DNA of 64,000 nt from a virus, in IMG/VR virus record IMGVR_UViG_3300032285_000892, positions 55,149 through 119,148 of that record; one strand, given 5' to 3'. The notes under the pieces are model-generated. The model was given only the letters and a program-made list of their open reading frames with translations. It was not told the origin of the DNA and did not search any database. Made by a program: the position numbers and the translations under genes. Shown one piece after another: positions 41,117 to 49,326 of the stretch (positions are counted from its first letter, which is position 1; every line of letters begins with the position of its first letter).

Positions 41117-41748
41117 GAAATTACCAAATTAAAAACTATGTAACGATAGGTATAATAGGAGTGCTTATGGCAATCATCATCATGCAAAGAGCATGTACTC
41201 CTAGTGTAGACACCACAAAAAAAGACACAGTGGTAGTAACAAAGATAGTTTATGTACCAGTACATGACACAGTCTACACAGATCCTAAGATAGTAACAAG
41301 AGTAGTTCCTGGTAAAGTTCTACCTCCACAGTATCTACCTGATACAAACTATGTAGCTCTAAAGAAACAATACCAACGACTTGTTATTGAGCATCTATCT
41401 AAGAATGTATATGAGGATAAGTTAAACTTAGATACATTAGGTAATATCATTATACATGACACTACACAGTTTAATAGGTTGGGTAAAAGAAGTTATGAGC
41501 TCAATCTACGTATTCCTAAAAGAATTGACTCTGTATATGTAACCAATACTATCCTTGCTCCACCAACACGCCAGGTGTATTTAGGAATAGGTGCTAACGC
41601 TACACAAACATTAGGTACAATAGGACTACGAGCTTCATTGCTGTATAAAGATAAGAAAGATAATATCTTTAGTCCTAGTGTAATGATTAATACTAACGGT
41701 GGTATTATATACGGTATAGATACATATTTTAAAATAAAGCTACGATGA
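41113..41748 (+). CDS. Membrane-anchored envelope protein, spanin candidate
   Basis: This 211-residue protein has an N-terminal membrane helix (about 9-25, YVTIGIIGVLMAIIIM) followed at once by RACTPS, then a Thr/Val-rich periplasmic stretch (DTVVVTKIVYVPVHDTVY). Its C-terminus looks like a few amphipathic beta strands (VYLGIGANATQTLG ... IDTYFKIKL), suggesting outer-membrane contact. A protein joining inner and outer membrane next to a holin candidate and endolysin suggests a unimolecular spanin. That is inference. ATGA overlaps with both neighbours. Confidence 0.5.
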   Translation: MRNYQIKNYVTIGIIGVLMAIIIMQRACTPSVDTTKKDTVVVTKIVYVPVHDTVYTDPKIVTRVVPGKVLPPQYLPDTNYVALKKQYQRLVIEHLSKNVYEDKLNLDTLGNIIIHDTTQFNRLGKRSYELNLRIPKRIDSVYVTNTILAPPTRQVYLGIGANATQTLGTIGLRASLLYKDKKDNIFSPSVMINTNGGIIYGIDTYFKIKLR

Positions 41749-41909
41749 AAAAAATAATTGATTTTGTTAAAGGATTGTTTTGCAAAGATTGTGGTATCAA
41801 AGCACAAATTGTTATCAAACCTTCTGAAGAGAAAAAAGAAGCTATTGCAAAAAAGAAAAACTTAGAAAAGCTAGCAACAGCAGTTAAGAAAAAGAATAAT
41901 GGTAAGTAG
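41745..41909 (+). CDS. Small basic hypothetical protein
   Basis: This 54-residue frame starts MKKIIDFVKGLFCKDCGIK, contains a CKDC pair and ends in a Lys-rich helix. It overlaps the previous gene by an ATGA junction and the endolysin start by 11 bases, which supports it as a real coupled gene. No function known. Confidence 0.55.
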   Translation: MKKIIDFVKGLFCKDCGIKAQIVIKPSEEKKEAIAKKKNLEKLATAVKKKNNGK

Positions 41910-42327
41910 CACACAAGCATTAAAAAAGTATGGACAGCCCGATCTTCTTGCTACACAAAACAAGAACATGTTGTTGTGGGATGTTCCTACAGAATTAGAA
42001 ATAGGTGTAATACCTAAGAAGATATTTTGTAATAAAGATATGGTGGAGCCTTTGACACAGGCGTTCAAAAATCTTATAGAGACAGGGCATGTAAAAGAGC
42101 TTAAGACATGGGATGGATGTTTTAATATTCGTAAAATGCGTGGGCTATCATCTATGTCATTACACTCATGGGGTATTGCTATTGATGTCAATGCCTTTGA
42201 GAATCAACTTAATCAAGTACCCAAGCTTTCATCTGGGTTTGTTAAATGTTTTACAGATGCAGGCTTTGATTGGGGTGGAGAATGGGAGAGAATGGATGGT
42301 ATGCACTTTCAACTTAAAAATATATAA
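41899..42327 (+). CDS. M15-family endolysin (L-Ala-D-Glu or D-Ala-D-Ala peptidase)
   Basis: This 142-residue single-domain enzyme should cleave peptide cross-links of peptidoglycan. Zinc ligands of the M15/VanY family are visible: SLHSWGIAIDVNA with H89 and D96 (SxHxxGxAxD), and DGMHFQ with H136. It has no signal peptide, so export would depend on the holin. The size matches compact phage M15_4 endolysins. It is the last gene of the lysis cassette. Confidence 0.85.
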   Translation: MVSSTQALKKYGQPDLLATQNKNMLLWDVPTELEIGVIPKKIFCNKDMVEPLTQAFKNLIETGHVKELKTWDGCFNIRKMRGLSSMSLHSWGIAIDVNAFENQLNQVPKLSSGFVKCFTDAGFDWGGEWERMDGMHFQLKNI

Positions 42328-42329
42328 TA

Positions 42330-42947
42330 ATGATACAAAACTTTCCTCGTCCAGTAAATCCTAAGATCAATAAACAAACTGATGATCAGATTGCTAAGGT
42401 GGGACAATTGAACCAATTGGTTAGAGACATTAACCAACTAGATGTAACATCTTCATCTCCTACAGGTATTCCATTTGATTGGTATCCACCTGCTGGATTA
42501 ACTACAGCTGGTCCTAAGTTTACATATACAGATGGCGTAGAGCTCATCTCATATCATATCAAAGGCATACAGTTAATCACTAGTCCCGATTCAGATTTCC
42601 AAGAGTATTTGTGTACATTAAATTTTACAGAAGGTGGAATGGGTAGTCCTGGTATTTTTCCAGGAAGTATTACAGGAATGTTTCAAGTAACTATAGATGG
42701 TGAGGTTATATCTACTCCATTAGCACACGCTGGAATATTAGATAATAATGGAGCCCCTTCGTCTGTATTTGAATTAAAGCTTAGTCTACTTCCTTATAAT
42801 GATAACCCTCAACCAGACGGTTCATTTAATTATGCTCTTGTAATTCATGGTAATACAGATGGTGGTGTAGTGAACGGACTAGTTTGTTATGATTATGAAT
42901 TATTAATTCCAAACTTTATTACGCCTCCAACTATTTTCCAAGACTAA
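42330..42947 (+). CDS. Small fibre or tail-tip protein, anchor module A
   Basis: This 205-residue beta-rich protein has an N-terminal helix module (FPRPVNPKINKQ ... AKVGQLNQLVRDIN) that recurs in the protein at 43275. A beta-sandwich-like domain with many Gly/Pro turns follows. The shared N-terminus suggests a common virion docking point with different distal domains. No enzymatic motif. It starts 2 bases after the endolysin stop. Confidence 0.6.
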   Translation: MIQNFPRPVNPKINKQTDDQIAKVGQLNQLVRDINQLDVTSSSPTGIPFDWYPPAGLTTAGPKFTYTDGVELISYHIKGIQLITSPDSDFQEYLCTLNFTEGGMGSPGIFPGSITGMFQVTIDGEVISTPLAHAGILDNNGAPSSVFELKLSLLPYNDNPQPDGSFNYALVIHGNTDGGVVNGLVCYDYELLIPNFITPPTIFQD

Positions 42948-42948
42948 T

Positions 42949-43041
42949 ATGGCATATCCATTCAACCCAGAGAACGCTCCTGTAACAGGAACCTCTCCAC
43001 AAGTTCAAGCAATTATTCAAGCTATTAAAGATAAGAAATAA
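42949..43041 (+). CDS. Micro-ORF, 30 residues
   Basis: ATG at 42949, 1 base after the previous stop, encodes MAYPFNPENAPVTGTS followed by a short helix. Its stop overlaps the next ATG (TAATG). The tight coupling on both sides is the only evidence that it is expressed. Confidence 0.45.
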   Translation: MAYPFNPENAPVTGTSPQVQAIIQAIKDKK

Positions 43042-43172
43042 TGGCAAAGGCAAAAGGCTCTACAGAATCTAAGAAGATTGTGTTTGGTGTGAGACGTAAA
43101 GGTAAGCATCAAAAGACATTTGGCCCCAAAGCTACTCCTAGTAAGAAAAAGTATAGAGGACAAGGACGATAA
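43041..43172 (+). CDS. Tiny very basic protein, 43 residues
   Basis: Starts MAKAKGSTESKKIVFGVRRK and is about one third Lys/Arg. It resembles in style the tiny basic proteins at 48.8-51.2 kb and may bind nucleic acid or be packaged (inference). It is followed by a hairpin at 43176. Confidence 0.5.
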   Translation: MAKAKGSTESKKIVFGVRRKGKHQKTFGPKATPSKKKYRGQGR

Positions 43173-43175
43173 TAC

Positions 43176-43208
43176 ATTAGTATAACTAACTTAGTTAGAG
43201 TTACTAAT
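43176..43208 (+). terminator. Hairpin after the small-protein run
   Basis: ATTAGTA (43176-43182) pairs with TACTAAT (43202-43208) and CTAAC (43186-43190) with GTTAG (43194-43198), with a 3x3 internal loop. Only a weak T-rich stretch follows. Terminator or processing role inferred. Confidence 0.5.
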
Positions 43209-43262
43209 GCAAATCATTAATCTATATTTTAACAATCCTAACAGAGTTTGTTAAAACAATAA

Positions 43263-43270
43263 TATATTTG
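43263..43270 (+). promoter_or_regulatory. TAnnTTTG element very close to the start codon
   Basis: TATATTTG ends only 4 bases before the ATG at 43275. No TTG lies at the usual distance. If it is a -7 element, the mRNA would be leaderless or nearly so. Confidence 0.4.
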
Positions 43271-43274
43271 TTAT

Positions 43275-45317
43275 ATGATACCTTATTTTACACCTTCCAC
43301 AGCAAGAAGAGATATCGGTAGACTCGTAGGAGATGCTGAACTTGCAAAGCTAGCAAACCTTAATAAGCTTATTGAGGATATAAATGCTATTGTGGCAATT
43401 GGTGGAACAAGTGGTACATCAGGTGGTGGTTCAGGTGGGTCAAGTACATCTGGTACATCTGGAATAAGTGGAGGAACAGGATCTGCTGGTACTAATGGAA
43501 CTTCAGGAATAAGCGGTGGTATAGGATCTGCTGGATCTGCTGGTACAGCAGGTACATCTGGTACAAGTCCTAATCCTGGTATAGGTCCCACAGTTACATA
43601 TACTGTTGGAGGAACTCTTGAAGAAATGACTCTTGGTTTTACTTTATTTGTAAACCCTAGTGATATTCCTATTTCAAATTCTACTAAAACTGTAGCAAGT
43701 ACATACGGTGCGGTTATTAATATACCTAGTGAGAATAATACAGTTAATACGTCACTTACATCTATTAATTTTCCAGATGCAGTATTGCTTGGAAGTATTA
43801 GTATTCCAGGAAGTAGTAGTTTAAATTTAGTGGGATTTCCTGTATTAACTAAAGTACTTGGTGGACAATTTAGTATAACTGCTTACGAGAACGGAAGTCA
43901 TATTATACCTATCAATGCACCTTTATTAGACTATATTGCAGGGGATATTAATTTTTATTATGTAGAATTTGATTTTCCTTTATTAACAGGTATGGATGGG
44001 CATTTGTTTATAAAGGGCAAACCTTCTGATATTAATTTTCCTGCATTAACAAGTATTGGTGATTATGTAGAAATAAGGAATTGTGCAAGTAATTCAAGTA
44101 TTAGTTTTCCTTTAATAACTTCTCTATCTACAAAGAATGCTGGTACTGACAAACCATGTTTCTCATTAAATGACTCTACTAATGTAACTAATTTAGATTT
44201 TCCATTATTAGTTACAACTACAGCTCCGTCATATGGTTTTGGTACTAATAGTTTTCAGATTGAATATTCTAGACTAGATAGTTTAAATCTTCCATTGTTA
44301 GAATCAACTAGTAACTTTATGCTAAATCACGTTACTGGACTAACAACATTAGATCTTCCTTCATTAGTAACTTGTGGAATAGATGCAGATACATTTACAA
44401 TAGATACTTGTTCTGATTTAACTACTATCAATATACCATCGCTCATACATATAAGAGCTATGAGTATTTATTATTGTGATGCATTAACGTCATTTAGTGC
44501 ACCATTAATAGACAATGCAACTAATGGTGGTATATCTATTACAGGTTGTAACAGTTTAACTTCTGTAAGTCTTCCTAATTATACAAATGCTGGCCAACTT
44601 AATTTAGTTAACTTACCTGCTTTTACAACATTAACATTAAGTAATACACTTTGGCCAGGAAAGGTATACATGAATGGTCTTCCTAATTTTACAACAGGTA
44701 CATTTCCTAATAATTATATTACCGTAGAAATTGGTGATGATTCTGGTTCTACTGGAATAACAAATTTAAATGCTCCTAATGCTACTGATTTAATCTGGCA
44801 AGATTATAGAGGAACTAGTTATCCTACGCCTTTGATATCTGCATCAGCACCTTTAGCAACACGTATATATTTCCGTACATCTAATGAAGGTCAATCACCA
44901 ACGCTTTCAGATTTTACAAGTGTTAATTTTCCTAGCGTAACTTATTTCGAGAGGCTAAAGATACGGTACAGTCAAATAACTACAGTAGATGTTTCAACAG
45001 TTGTCACTTATGATTCAGCAAACAGTATAGAATTACATAATAATCCTTATTTAACATCAGCAATCATAGGTGTTATTGGTACATTAAAAACTATAGGGGG
45101 TTCTACTGTATATTTAAGCAATAATGCATTAACAGAAACTTGTGTAAATAATGTATTAGCATTACTAGTTAGTCTAGATGGCACAAATGGAACAACAGAA
45201 TTTGGTTCTGGCAAAACCTTAGAGTTACAAGGAGGAACTAATGCTGCTCCAACAGGACAAGGAATTTTAGATGTAGCAACACTTCAAGCAAGAGGTTGCA
45301 CAGTAACAACAAACTAA
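43275..45317 (+). CDS. Fibre/adhesin with collagen-like stalk and leucine-rich-type solenoid
   Basis: This 680-residue protein has three parts. Residues 1-40 carry anchor module A (AKLANLNKLIEDIN), shared with the protein at 42330. Residues ~45-97 are a Gly-Thr-Ser/Gly-Ser-Ala collagen-like stalk. From ~100 to the end are irregular ~22-26-residue beta repeats with recurring (L/I)xxLxxPxL cores (LNLPLLES, LDLPSLVTC, INIPSLIHI, VSLPNYTNA), like BspA-type leucine-rich solenoids. Such solenoids bind surface ligands. No signal peptide, consistent with a virion protein. The C-terminal half has a late capping repeat ending near TTEFGSGKTLELQGG. Confidence 0.75.
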   Translation: MIPYFTPSTARRDIGRLVGDAELAKLANLNKLIEDINAIVAIGGTSGTSGGGSGGSSTSGTSGISGGTGSAGTNGTSGISGGIGSAGSAGTAGTSGTSPNPGIGPTVTYTVGGTLEEMTLGFTLFVNPSDIPISNSTKTVASTYGAVINIPSENNTVNTSLTSINFPDAVLLGSISIPGSSSLNLVGFPVLTKVLGGQFSITAYENGSHIIPINAPLLDYIAGDINFYYVEFDFPLLTGMDGHLFIKGKPSDINFPALTSIGDYVEIRNCASNSSISFPLITSLSTKNAGTDKPCFSLNDSTNVTNLDFPLLVTTTAPSYGFGTNSFQIEYSRLDSLNLPLLESTSNFMLNHVTGLTTLDLPSLVTCGIDADTFTIDTCSDLTTINIPSLIHIRAMSIYYCDALTSFSAPLIDNATNGGISITGCNSLTSVSLPNYTNAGQLNLVNLPAFTTLTLSNTLWPGKVYMNGLPNFTTGTFPNNYITVEIGDDSGSTGITNLNAPNATDLIWQDYRGTSYPTPLISASAPLATRIYFRTSNEGQSPTLSDFTSVNFPSVTYFERLKIRYSQITTVDVSTVVTYDSANSIELHNNPYLTSAIIGVIGTLKTIGGSTVYLSNNALTETCVNNVLALLVSLDGTNGTTEFGSGKTLELQGGTNAAPTGQGILDVATLQARGCTVTTN

Positions 45318-45329
45318 TTAATTAATAAC

Positions 45330-45848
45330 ATGGCTATACCATCTAAACAAACAGGTTGGGGAACAGAAGAAAATCTGTTGTGGCAGATCTCTAAACAATT
45401 GGAAGGTCTGACAGGCGTTGCAGCTAACATTGCTGGATATGTTCCTCCTGTTGCGCAATCATTTAATCCAGGGTTTACAGATGTTTCTGGAACATTAGCT
45501 GGTGTTACAGCAACCGCGTCATACACTATGATAACACCAAAGATTTGCTATTTTAGAATATACGTAGACTTTTCTGGTTGTACAAACTTTGGTACCTTAC
45601 AGTATCAATTTACCTTACCTTTTCCATCTGCTCAAACAATGCGTCAAGCTGATGGTTCATTACATCAAGTAACAGGATCTGCATTATATCACGTTGCTGG
45701 TATAACAGATATAGCAGTTAGTACAACTATTCATAAATTATATTACTCAGGAAGTACAACAGATCTAGCTTGGAAGTATAATACACCAGTGGGTGCTACA
45801 ACTGTAACTAGTCATTTTGATCTTTCAGGTACATACGAAATCGCTTAA
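45330..45848 (+). CDS. Short fibre protein, anchor module B
   Basis: This 172-residue protein begins MAIPSKQTGWGTEENLLWQI, a module shared with the next gene. A beta-rich distal domain follows, with Tyr/Phe/Thr-rich strands and a terminal SHFDLSGTYEIA strand. This small tail-tip or fibre domain has no catalytic motif. It starts 12 bases after the leucine-rich fibre gene. Confidence 0.65.
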   Translation: MAIPSKQTGWGTEENLLWQISKQLEGLTGVAANIAGYVPPVAQSFNPGFTDVSGTLAGVTATASYTMITPKICYFRIYVDFSGCTNFGTLQYQFTLPFPSAQTMRQADGSLHQVTGSALYHVAGITDIAVSTTIHKLYYSGSTTDLAWKYNTPVGATTVTSHFDLSGTYEIA

Positions 45849-45852
45849 TAAC

Positions 45853-46245
45853 ATGGCTATACCTTCAAAACAGATAGGGCAACCGTCTAGTACTAAAGCA
45901 GGATTACTCTGGCAGATCTCTAAGCAATTAGAAAGATTAACACGTGTATTATATAATGTTAATTATTCTGTTACTGCAAATAGTCAATCATTATCTTTCC
46001 CTATAAACTACACAAGTCTAATTACTAGGTGTAACGGAAGTAATGTAGGAAATTATATATATACAAGTGTGCCTGTTAATAATATATCTGAGGTAGTAAC
46101 ATTGTTTAATAACAATTTAGAAGCTCGGTTATTAGGAACATATAGTGCATTAGGAGAAGATGTCTTAGTGTTAACTACTACACCTACTATTAAAAATGCA
46201 CTTTGTCCTACAGGAGTATTATCATTATATGTGTTTAATGATTAA
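45853..46245 (+). CDS. Short fibre protein, anchor module B, different distal domain
   Basis: This 130-residue protein starts MAIPSKQIGQPSSTKAGLLW and continues QISKQLERLT, matching residues 1-28 of its upstream neighbour. The rest is unrelated beta-rich sequence. The frame is open from 45817, but the ATG at 45853 aligns with the start of the homologous module and leaves 4 bases after the preceding stop. Confidence 0.65.
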   Translation: MAIPSKQIGQPSSTKAGLLWQISKQLERLTRVLYNVNYSVTANSQSLSFPINYTSLITRCNGSNVGNYIYTSVPVNNISEVVTLFNNNLEARLLGTYSALGEDVLVLTTTPTIKNALCPTGVLSLYVFND

Positions 46246-46274
46246 GAATTAAAAAAACCAACAACTAACTACAT

Positions 46275-47291
46275 ATGAGGGAATTAAAGTTTATCTGTGC
46301 ACAGCCAGATGATACGTATTATACGTGGCAGGTGCATTTATGGATTGAGAGTCTTAGAAATATAGGACACTCAGACAAAGCAATCGTTCTTATCTTTATT
46401 CCTAACTTCAGGGAGAAGAATGAGAAATGGCAACAGGTAATAGATCTATATCCAGAAACAGAATTTGTATTCTATAAGGATGTAGATGGTGTAAGTAATA
46501 AGCTAGGAGTTTACATTCCTGTTCTTAGGCCGTATGTGCTGATGAGATACTTCTACGAACATCCAGAGATGAAAGAGAAAGCAGTATTCTATTGCGACTC
46601 TGACGTAGTCTTTACAGATAAATTTAATGTTGATACATTTATTGATGATGATGTAAATTATTTATCAGATACAAACAGTTACATCAACGCCTCATATTTT
46701 GATAGTAAAATTCATCAAGTGCTTCCTGATAAGTTGGAAGCATATAAAAAGATAGATGTTCTAGCACAAGCTACAGAGATGTGTGATATCACACGCCAAA
46801 TAGCAGAAGCAAACAACGATCATTCTGGTGGTGCTCAGTATTTGTTAAAGAACATTGATGGAGCATTCTGGGAAAAAGTATTAAGAGATTGTATTTCAAT
46901 ACGTACGTATTTACAAAACATCAATCGTTTATACTTCAAAGATGAGAATAGTGGTTTCCAGAGTTGGTGTGCAGACATGTGGGCAGTTTTATGGGCTCTT
47001 TGGTTTAGAGGTGCTGAAACGAAGAATATTCCTGAGTTGGAATTCTCGTGGAGCTCAGATCCTATTGACAAAGTCCACAGGTTAGGTATTCTACACAATG
47101 CAGGAATAGTTAGTAATGACATGGGTGATTACCCAGCATTCTACAAAGGACATTATCACATGGGTAAAGATCCTATGTTAGACGCTCATTTAGAATATGT
47201 CTATAATGATGATAGAGCAAAACAAAAAGGAACACATTATTACGTTGAACAATTAATTAAATTAAAACAAAAGTATAAATTAAACTATTAA
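46275..47291 (+). CDS. GT-A glycosyltransferase with DSD motif
   Basis: This 338-residue protein has a beta-alpha nucleotide-sugar domain and the metal-binding DxD site at D108-S-D110 (VFYCDSDVVF), preceded by LGVYIPVLRPYVLMRYF. Later conserved-looking parts are NDHSGGAQYLL and LHNAGI, typical of GT8/GT2-like phage enzymes. No membrane segment. It is placed between fibre genes and a Thr-rich protein that could be an acceptor (inference). Confidence 0.75.
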   Translation: MRELKFICAQPDDTYYTWQVHLWIESLRNIGHSDKAIVLIFIPNFREKNEKWQQVIDLYPETEFVFYKDVDGVSNKLGVYIPVLRPYVLMRYFYEHPEMKEKAVFYCDSDVVFTDKFNVDTFIDDDVNYLSDTNSYINASYFDSKIHQVLPDKLEAYKKIDVLAQATEMCDITRQIAEANNDHSGGAQYLLKNIDGAFWEKVLRDCISIRTYLQNINRLYFKDENSGFQSWCADMWAVLWALWFRGAETKNIPELEFSWSSDPIDKVHRLGILHNAGIVSNDMGDYPAFYKGHYHMGKDPMLDAHLEYVYNDDRAKQKGTHYYVEQLIKLKQKYKLNY

Positions 47292-47296
47292 CAAAA

Positions 47297-47794
47297 ATGG
47301 CAAATCAGAAGAAATTAAAAGCATTTGTTCGCTTCGATGGAAGCGGAAGAGTTGTCTCAGACAGCCTTATTCTGAGAAAGAATAAACCTAAAGTGGGTAG
47401 ATGGCAAGAGATACAAGGGTATGCGTGTTGCAATGGCGTTACACTTACTACTACAGTAGCTACTACTATTACTAACTTCCAAGTTAAGTTGTTCTGTGGA
47501 GGAACATTAACTGAAACATTAATTTCAGGACAAAACTCTTCATCAGTAGCAGATTTAGTTACTAAGTTGAATGCAACCTATTCTTTATTAGGAGTATTCT
47601 CTACAACAGGTGGAACAAATCTTACACTTGTAATGACAGGTTCTCAAGTTCAGGCTATTTGCCCTAACTCAGCTCCAACATTTACAGTTACAGCAGTTCC
47701 TCCAGTTACTACAACTACTACAACAACTAGAGCTACTACGACTACAACTACAACTAGGGCTGCTACAACCACAACTACTACAACTATAGTATAA
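47297..47794 (+). CDS. Virion surface protein with poly-Thr tail
   Basis: This 165-residue protein has an N-terminal phage module (KLKAFVRFDGSGRVVSDSLI, then a KPKVGRWQEI segment), which I recall at the front of small structural proteins in Bacteroidota phages. A beta-rich domain follows. The last ~30 residues are almost only Thr broken by RA, RAA and IV. Such tails look mucin-like and could carry O-glycans; a glycosyltransferase gene lies 5 bases upstream. Stop and next ATG overlap (TAATG). Confidence 0.6.
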   Translation: MANQKKLKAFVRFDGSGRVVSDSLILRKNKPKVGRWQEIQGYACCNGVTLTTTVATTITNFQVKLFCGGTLTETLISGQNSSSVADLVTKLNATYSLLGVFSTTGGTNLTLVMTGSQVQAICPNSAPTFTVTAVPPVTTTTTTTRATTTTTTTRAATTTTTTTIV

Positions 47795-48213
47795 TGGCTA
47801 AGTCACTATTTCCAGAAGAAATGTTAGAAGCTAAAAGCAATAGTCTCACACTAGAGACTATTGCTGGAAAGCTATCTTACTTCTATGAAGAATTACATCT
47901 GTTACATTTTCAAACTACATCATATGCTGAGCATCAAGCTCTAGGTATTATATATGATAAGGTGGGAGATTTTCAAGATGAAATTATTGAGAAGATCATG
48001 GGCTATTCAGGTAAGAGAGTTAGAGCATACAGAATTGATGCTTTAAAAGATTACTCTGGAGGTATGCCAAATCAAGTGGTAAAAGAACTAGTAGCTTTTG
48101 CTAAAGATCTTGAAGAGTTTGGAGAAGCTAATAACATGCCAGATATAGAAAACATTGCTCAATCCTTATCAGGAGAAGCGGCACAAACTTTATATCGCTT
48201 AACCTTGTCTTAA
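47794..48213 (+). CDS. Ferritin-like helical protein, DUF5856-like
   Basis: This 139-residue all-helical protein has LSYFYEELHLLHFQTTSYAE followed by LGIIYDKVGDFQDEIIEKIMG. This resembles the first two helices of Dps/ferritin folds and the DUF5856 family of phage proteins. The acidic and His residues (ExxH) could bind metal but the full di-iron set is not evident. Role unknown; coupled by TAATG overlaps on both sides. Confidence 0.55.
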   Translation: MAKSLFPEEMLEAKSNSLTLETIAGKLSYFYEELHLLHFQTTSYAEHQALGIIYDKVGDFQDEIIEKIMGYSGKRVRAYRIDALKDYSGGMPNQVVKELVAFAKDLEEFGEANNMPDIENIAQSLSGEAAQTLYRLTLS

Positions 48214-48497
48214 TGCAAGTAGAGAAGAGATTCTTTCCCAAAATAATGTCAGATAACGATGAGATATATTTCTCACATCTTGAAGGCATTATAGATAGCG
48301 TTGATGAGCTATCCACCATGGAGGTGGTAAAACATCCTAAACACTATTCATTCAGGATTGCACCTTCTCTACCTAAATATACAAACATGTTAATAGAGGA
48401 GCTTTTTAAGTTCCATAATAGATTTCACATTAAACTAAACATGTCCAAGAGCATTAAAACAAATGCTGTTATTTCTTTTGAAATAACAATGGGATAA
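48213..48497 (+). CDS. Small hypothetical protein
   Basis: This 94-residue soluble protein contains VVKHPKHYSFRIAPSLPKY and a helical centre (MLIEELFKFHNRFH). It is not recognised. The ATG overlaps the stop of the ferritin-like gene. Its coding end overlaps the promoter of the next operon. Confidence 0.55.
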   Translation: MQVEKRFFPKIMSDNDEIYFSHLEGIIDSVDELSTMEVVKHPKHYSFRIAPSLPKYTNMLIEELFKFHNRFHIKLNMSKSIKTNAVISFEITMG

Positions 48498-48507
48498 TTT
48501 ATATTTG
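48478..48507 (+). promoter_or_regulatory. Bacteroidota-type promoter for basic-protein cluster
   Basis: TTG (48478-48480), 19 bases, TATATTTG (48500-48507). The ATG at 48532 is 25 bases downstream. Confidence 0.7.
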
Positions 48508-48531
48508 TAACAAACCAAAATAATTACAATC

Positions 48532-48795
48532 ATGCAAATAGTTAAAGACGAGGAACAAACCTCAGCAACAGAAGTACCTCAATACGATCCTAGAAAGAAA
48601 TACACCTGGTCTCCAGACACACAGTTTGTACTTTCTGGAAATGAATTCGGTATATTATTAAACTCATTACGTCAAATTGTTTCTACAAGAGAAGCACAGG
48701 CTATCTTAAGAGCAGCTGATGCAGCTGATGTCATAGAAAACCTAATGTCACAAGGTGTAGCAAACGGAGATATTTTAGAACACCCAGAACAATAA
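48532..48795 (+). CDS. Small hypothetical protein
   Basis: This 87-residue acidic protein has a YDPRKKYTWSPDTQFVLSG segment, a helix FGILLNSLRQIVST and an Ala-rich second helix. It resembles, in general style, short phage proteins that begin with TWxxDTxFxLSGxEF. No function is known to me. First gene of the cluster transcribed from the promoter at 48478. Confidence 0.6.
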   Translation: MQIVKDEEQTSATEVPQYDPRKKYTWSPDTQFVLSGNEFGILLNSLRQIVSTREAQAILRAADAADVIENLMSQGVANGDILEHPEQ

Positions 48796-48800
48796 ATAAA

Positions 48801-48986
48801 ATGGCAACAGCAAAGAAATCAGGAGGAAGCTTAACAGGAATGAAAGCTTCTGACAAACGTGTAGGACCTGTAGATCCTAAAGGTGCTTGGACAAAAGTTC
48901 AAGAGAAGACTTTAGCTGGTGCTAAAGGTAAAGCTACATTAAAAAAAGATAAGCAACTTGGTGCTACCAAGATGGGCAAGAAGTAA
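48801..48986 (+). CDS. Tiny basic protein, 61 residues
   Basis: Lys/Gly/Ala-rich with few hydrophobic residues, hence probably disordered alone. Stop and next ATG overlap (TAATG). Probably packaged or nucleic-acid-binding by composition only. Confidence 0.5.
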   Translation: MATAKKSGGSLTGMKASDKRVGPVDPKGAWTKVQEKTLAGAKGKATLKKDKQLGATKMGKK

Positions 48987-49186
48987 TGATCTTCGAACCT
49001 GCTAACAGAATAGATGTCATCACTCCTAAAGGTGATGGCATCATTTGGTTAGTTACAGAGTACGGTCACGAAACAGACACAATTTATACCATTATCATTA
49101 ATGCCACTGGGGAGCTCTGGCAATTTACTCATAAAGATATTATAGTAAAACCCAACTTAACATTCAGAAGAAATGGCAAAGGATAA
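48986..49186 (+). CDS. Small beta-rich hypothetical protein
   Basis: This 66-residue protein alternates beta strands and turns (IDVITPKGDGIIWLVTEYG, then LWQFTHKDIIV) in an SH3-like pattern. It is the only acidic-to-neutral globular member of this cluster. Its 3' end overlaps the next gene by 14 bases. Confidence 0.55.
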   Translation: MIFEPANRIDVITPKGDGIIWLVTEYGHETDTIYTIIINATGELWQFTHKDIIVKPNLTFRRNGKG

Positions 49187-49325
49187 GAATTGGATTCAAA
49201 AGGCAGTAAACCCAAAACATAAGGGCTTCTGTACTCCTATGACTAAAGCTACATGCACTCCAAAACGCAAGGCATTAGCTAAAACTTTTAAAGCAATGGG
49301 CAGAGCTCGTAAAGCTGGTAAATAA
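49173..49325 (+). CDS. Tiny basic Cys-containing protein, 50 residues
   Basis: MAKDKNWIQKAVNPKHKG is followed by FCTPMTKATCTPKRKALAK and an Ala/Lys/Arg tail. Proteins of this pattern occur in many crAss-like and other phages as far as I recall, without known function. The two Cys residues might bind metal. It begins inside the end of the previous gene and ends 1 base before the next ATG. Confidence 0.65.
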   Translation: MAKDKNWIQKAVNPKHKGFCTPMTKATCTPKRKALAKTFKAMGRARKAGK

Positions 49326-49326
49326 A

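Noticed and set aside
48420-48500. Internal inverted repeat-like AT stretches as terminators.
   Set aside because: Short and imperfect, and within the coding end of the gene at 48213. The promoter at 48478 explains the conserved-looking part better.
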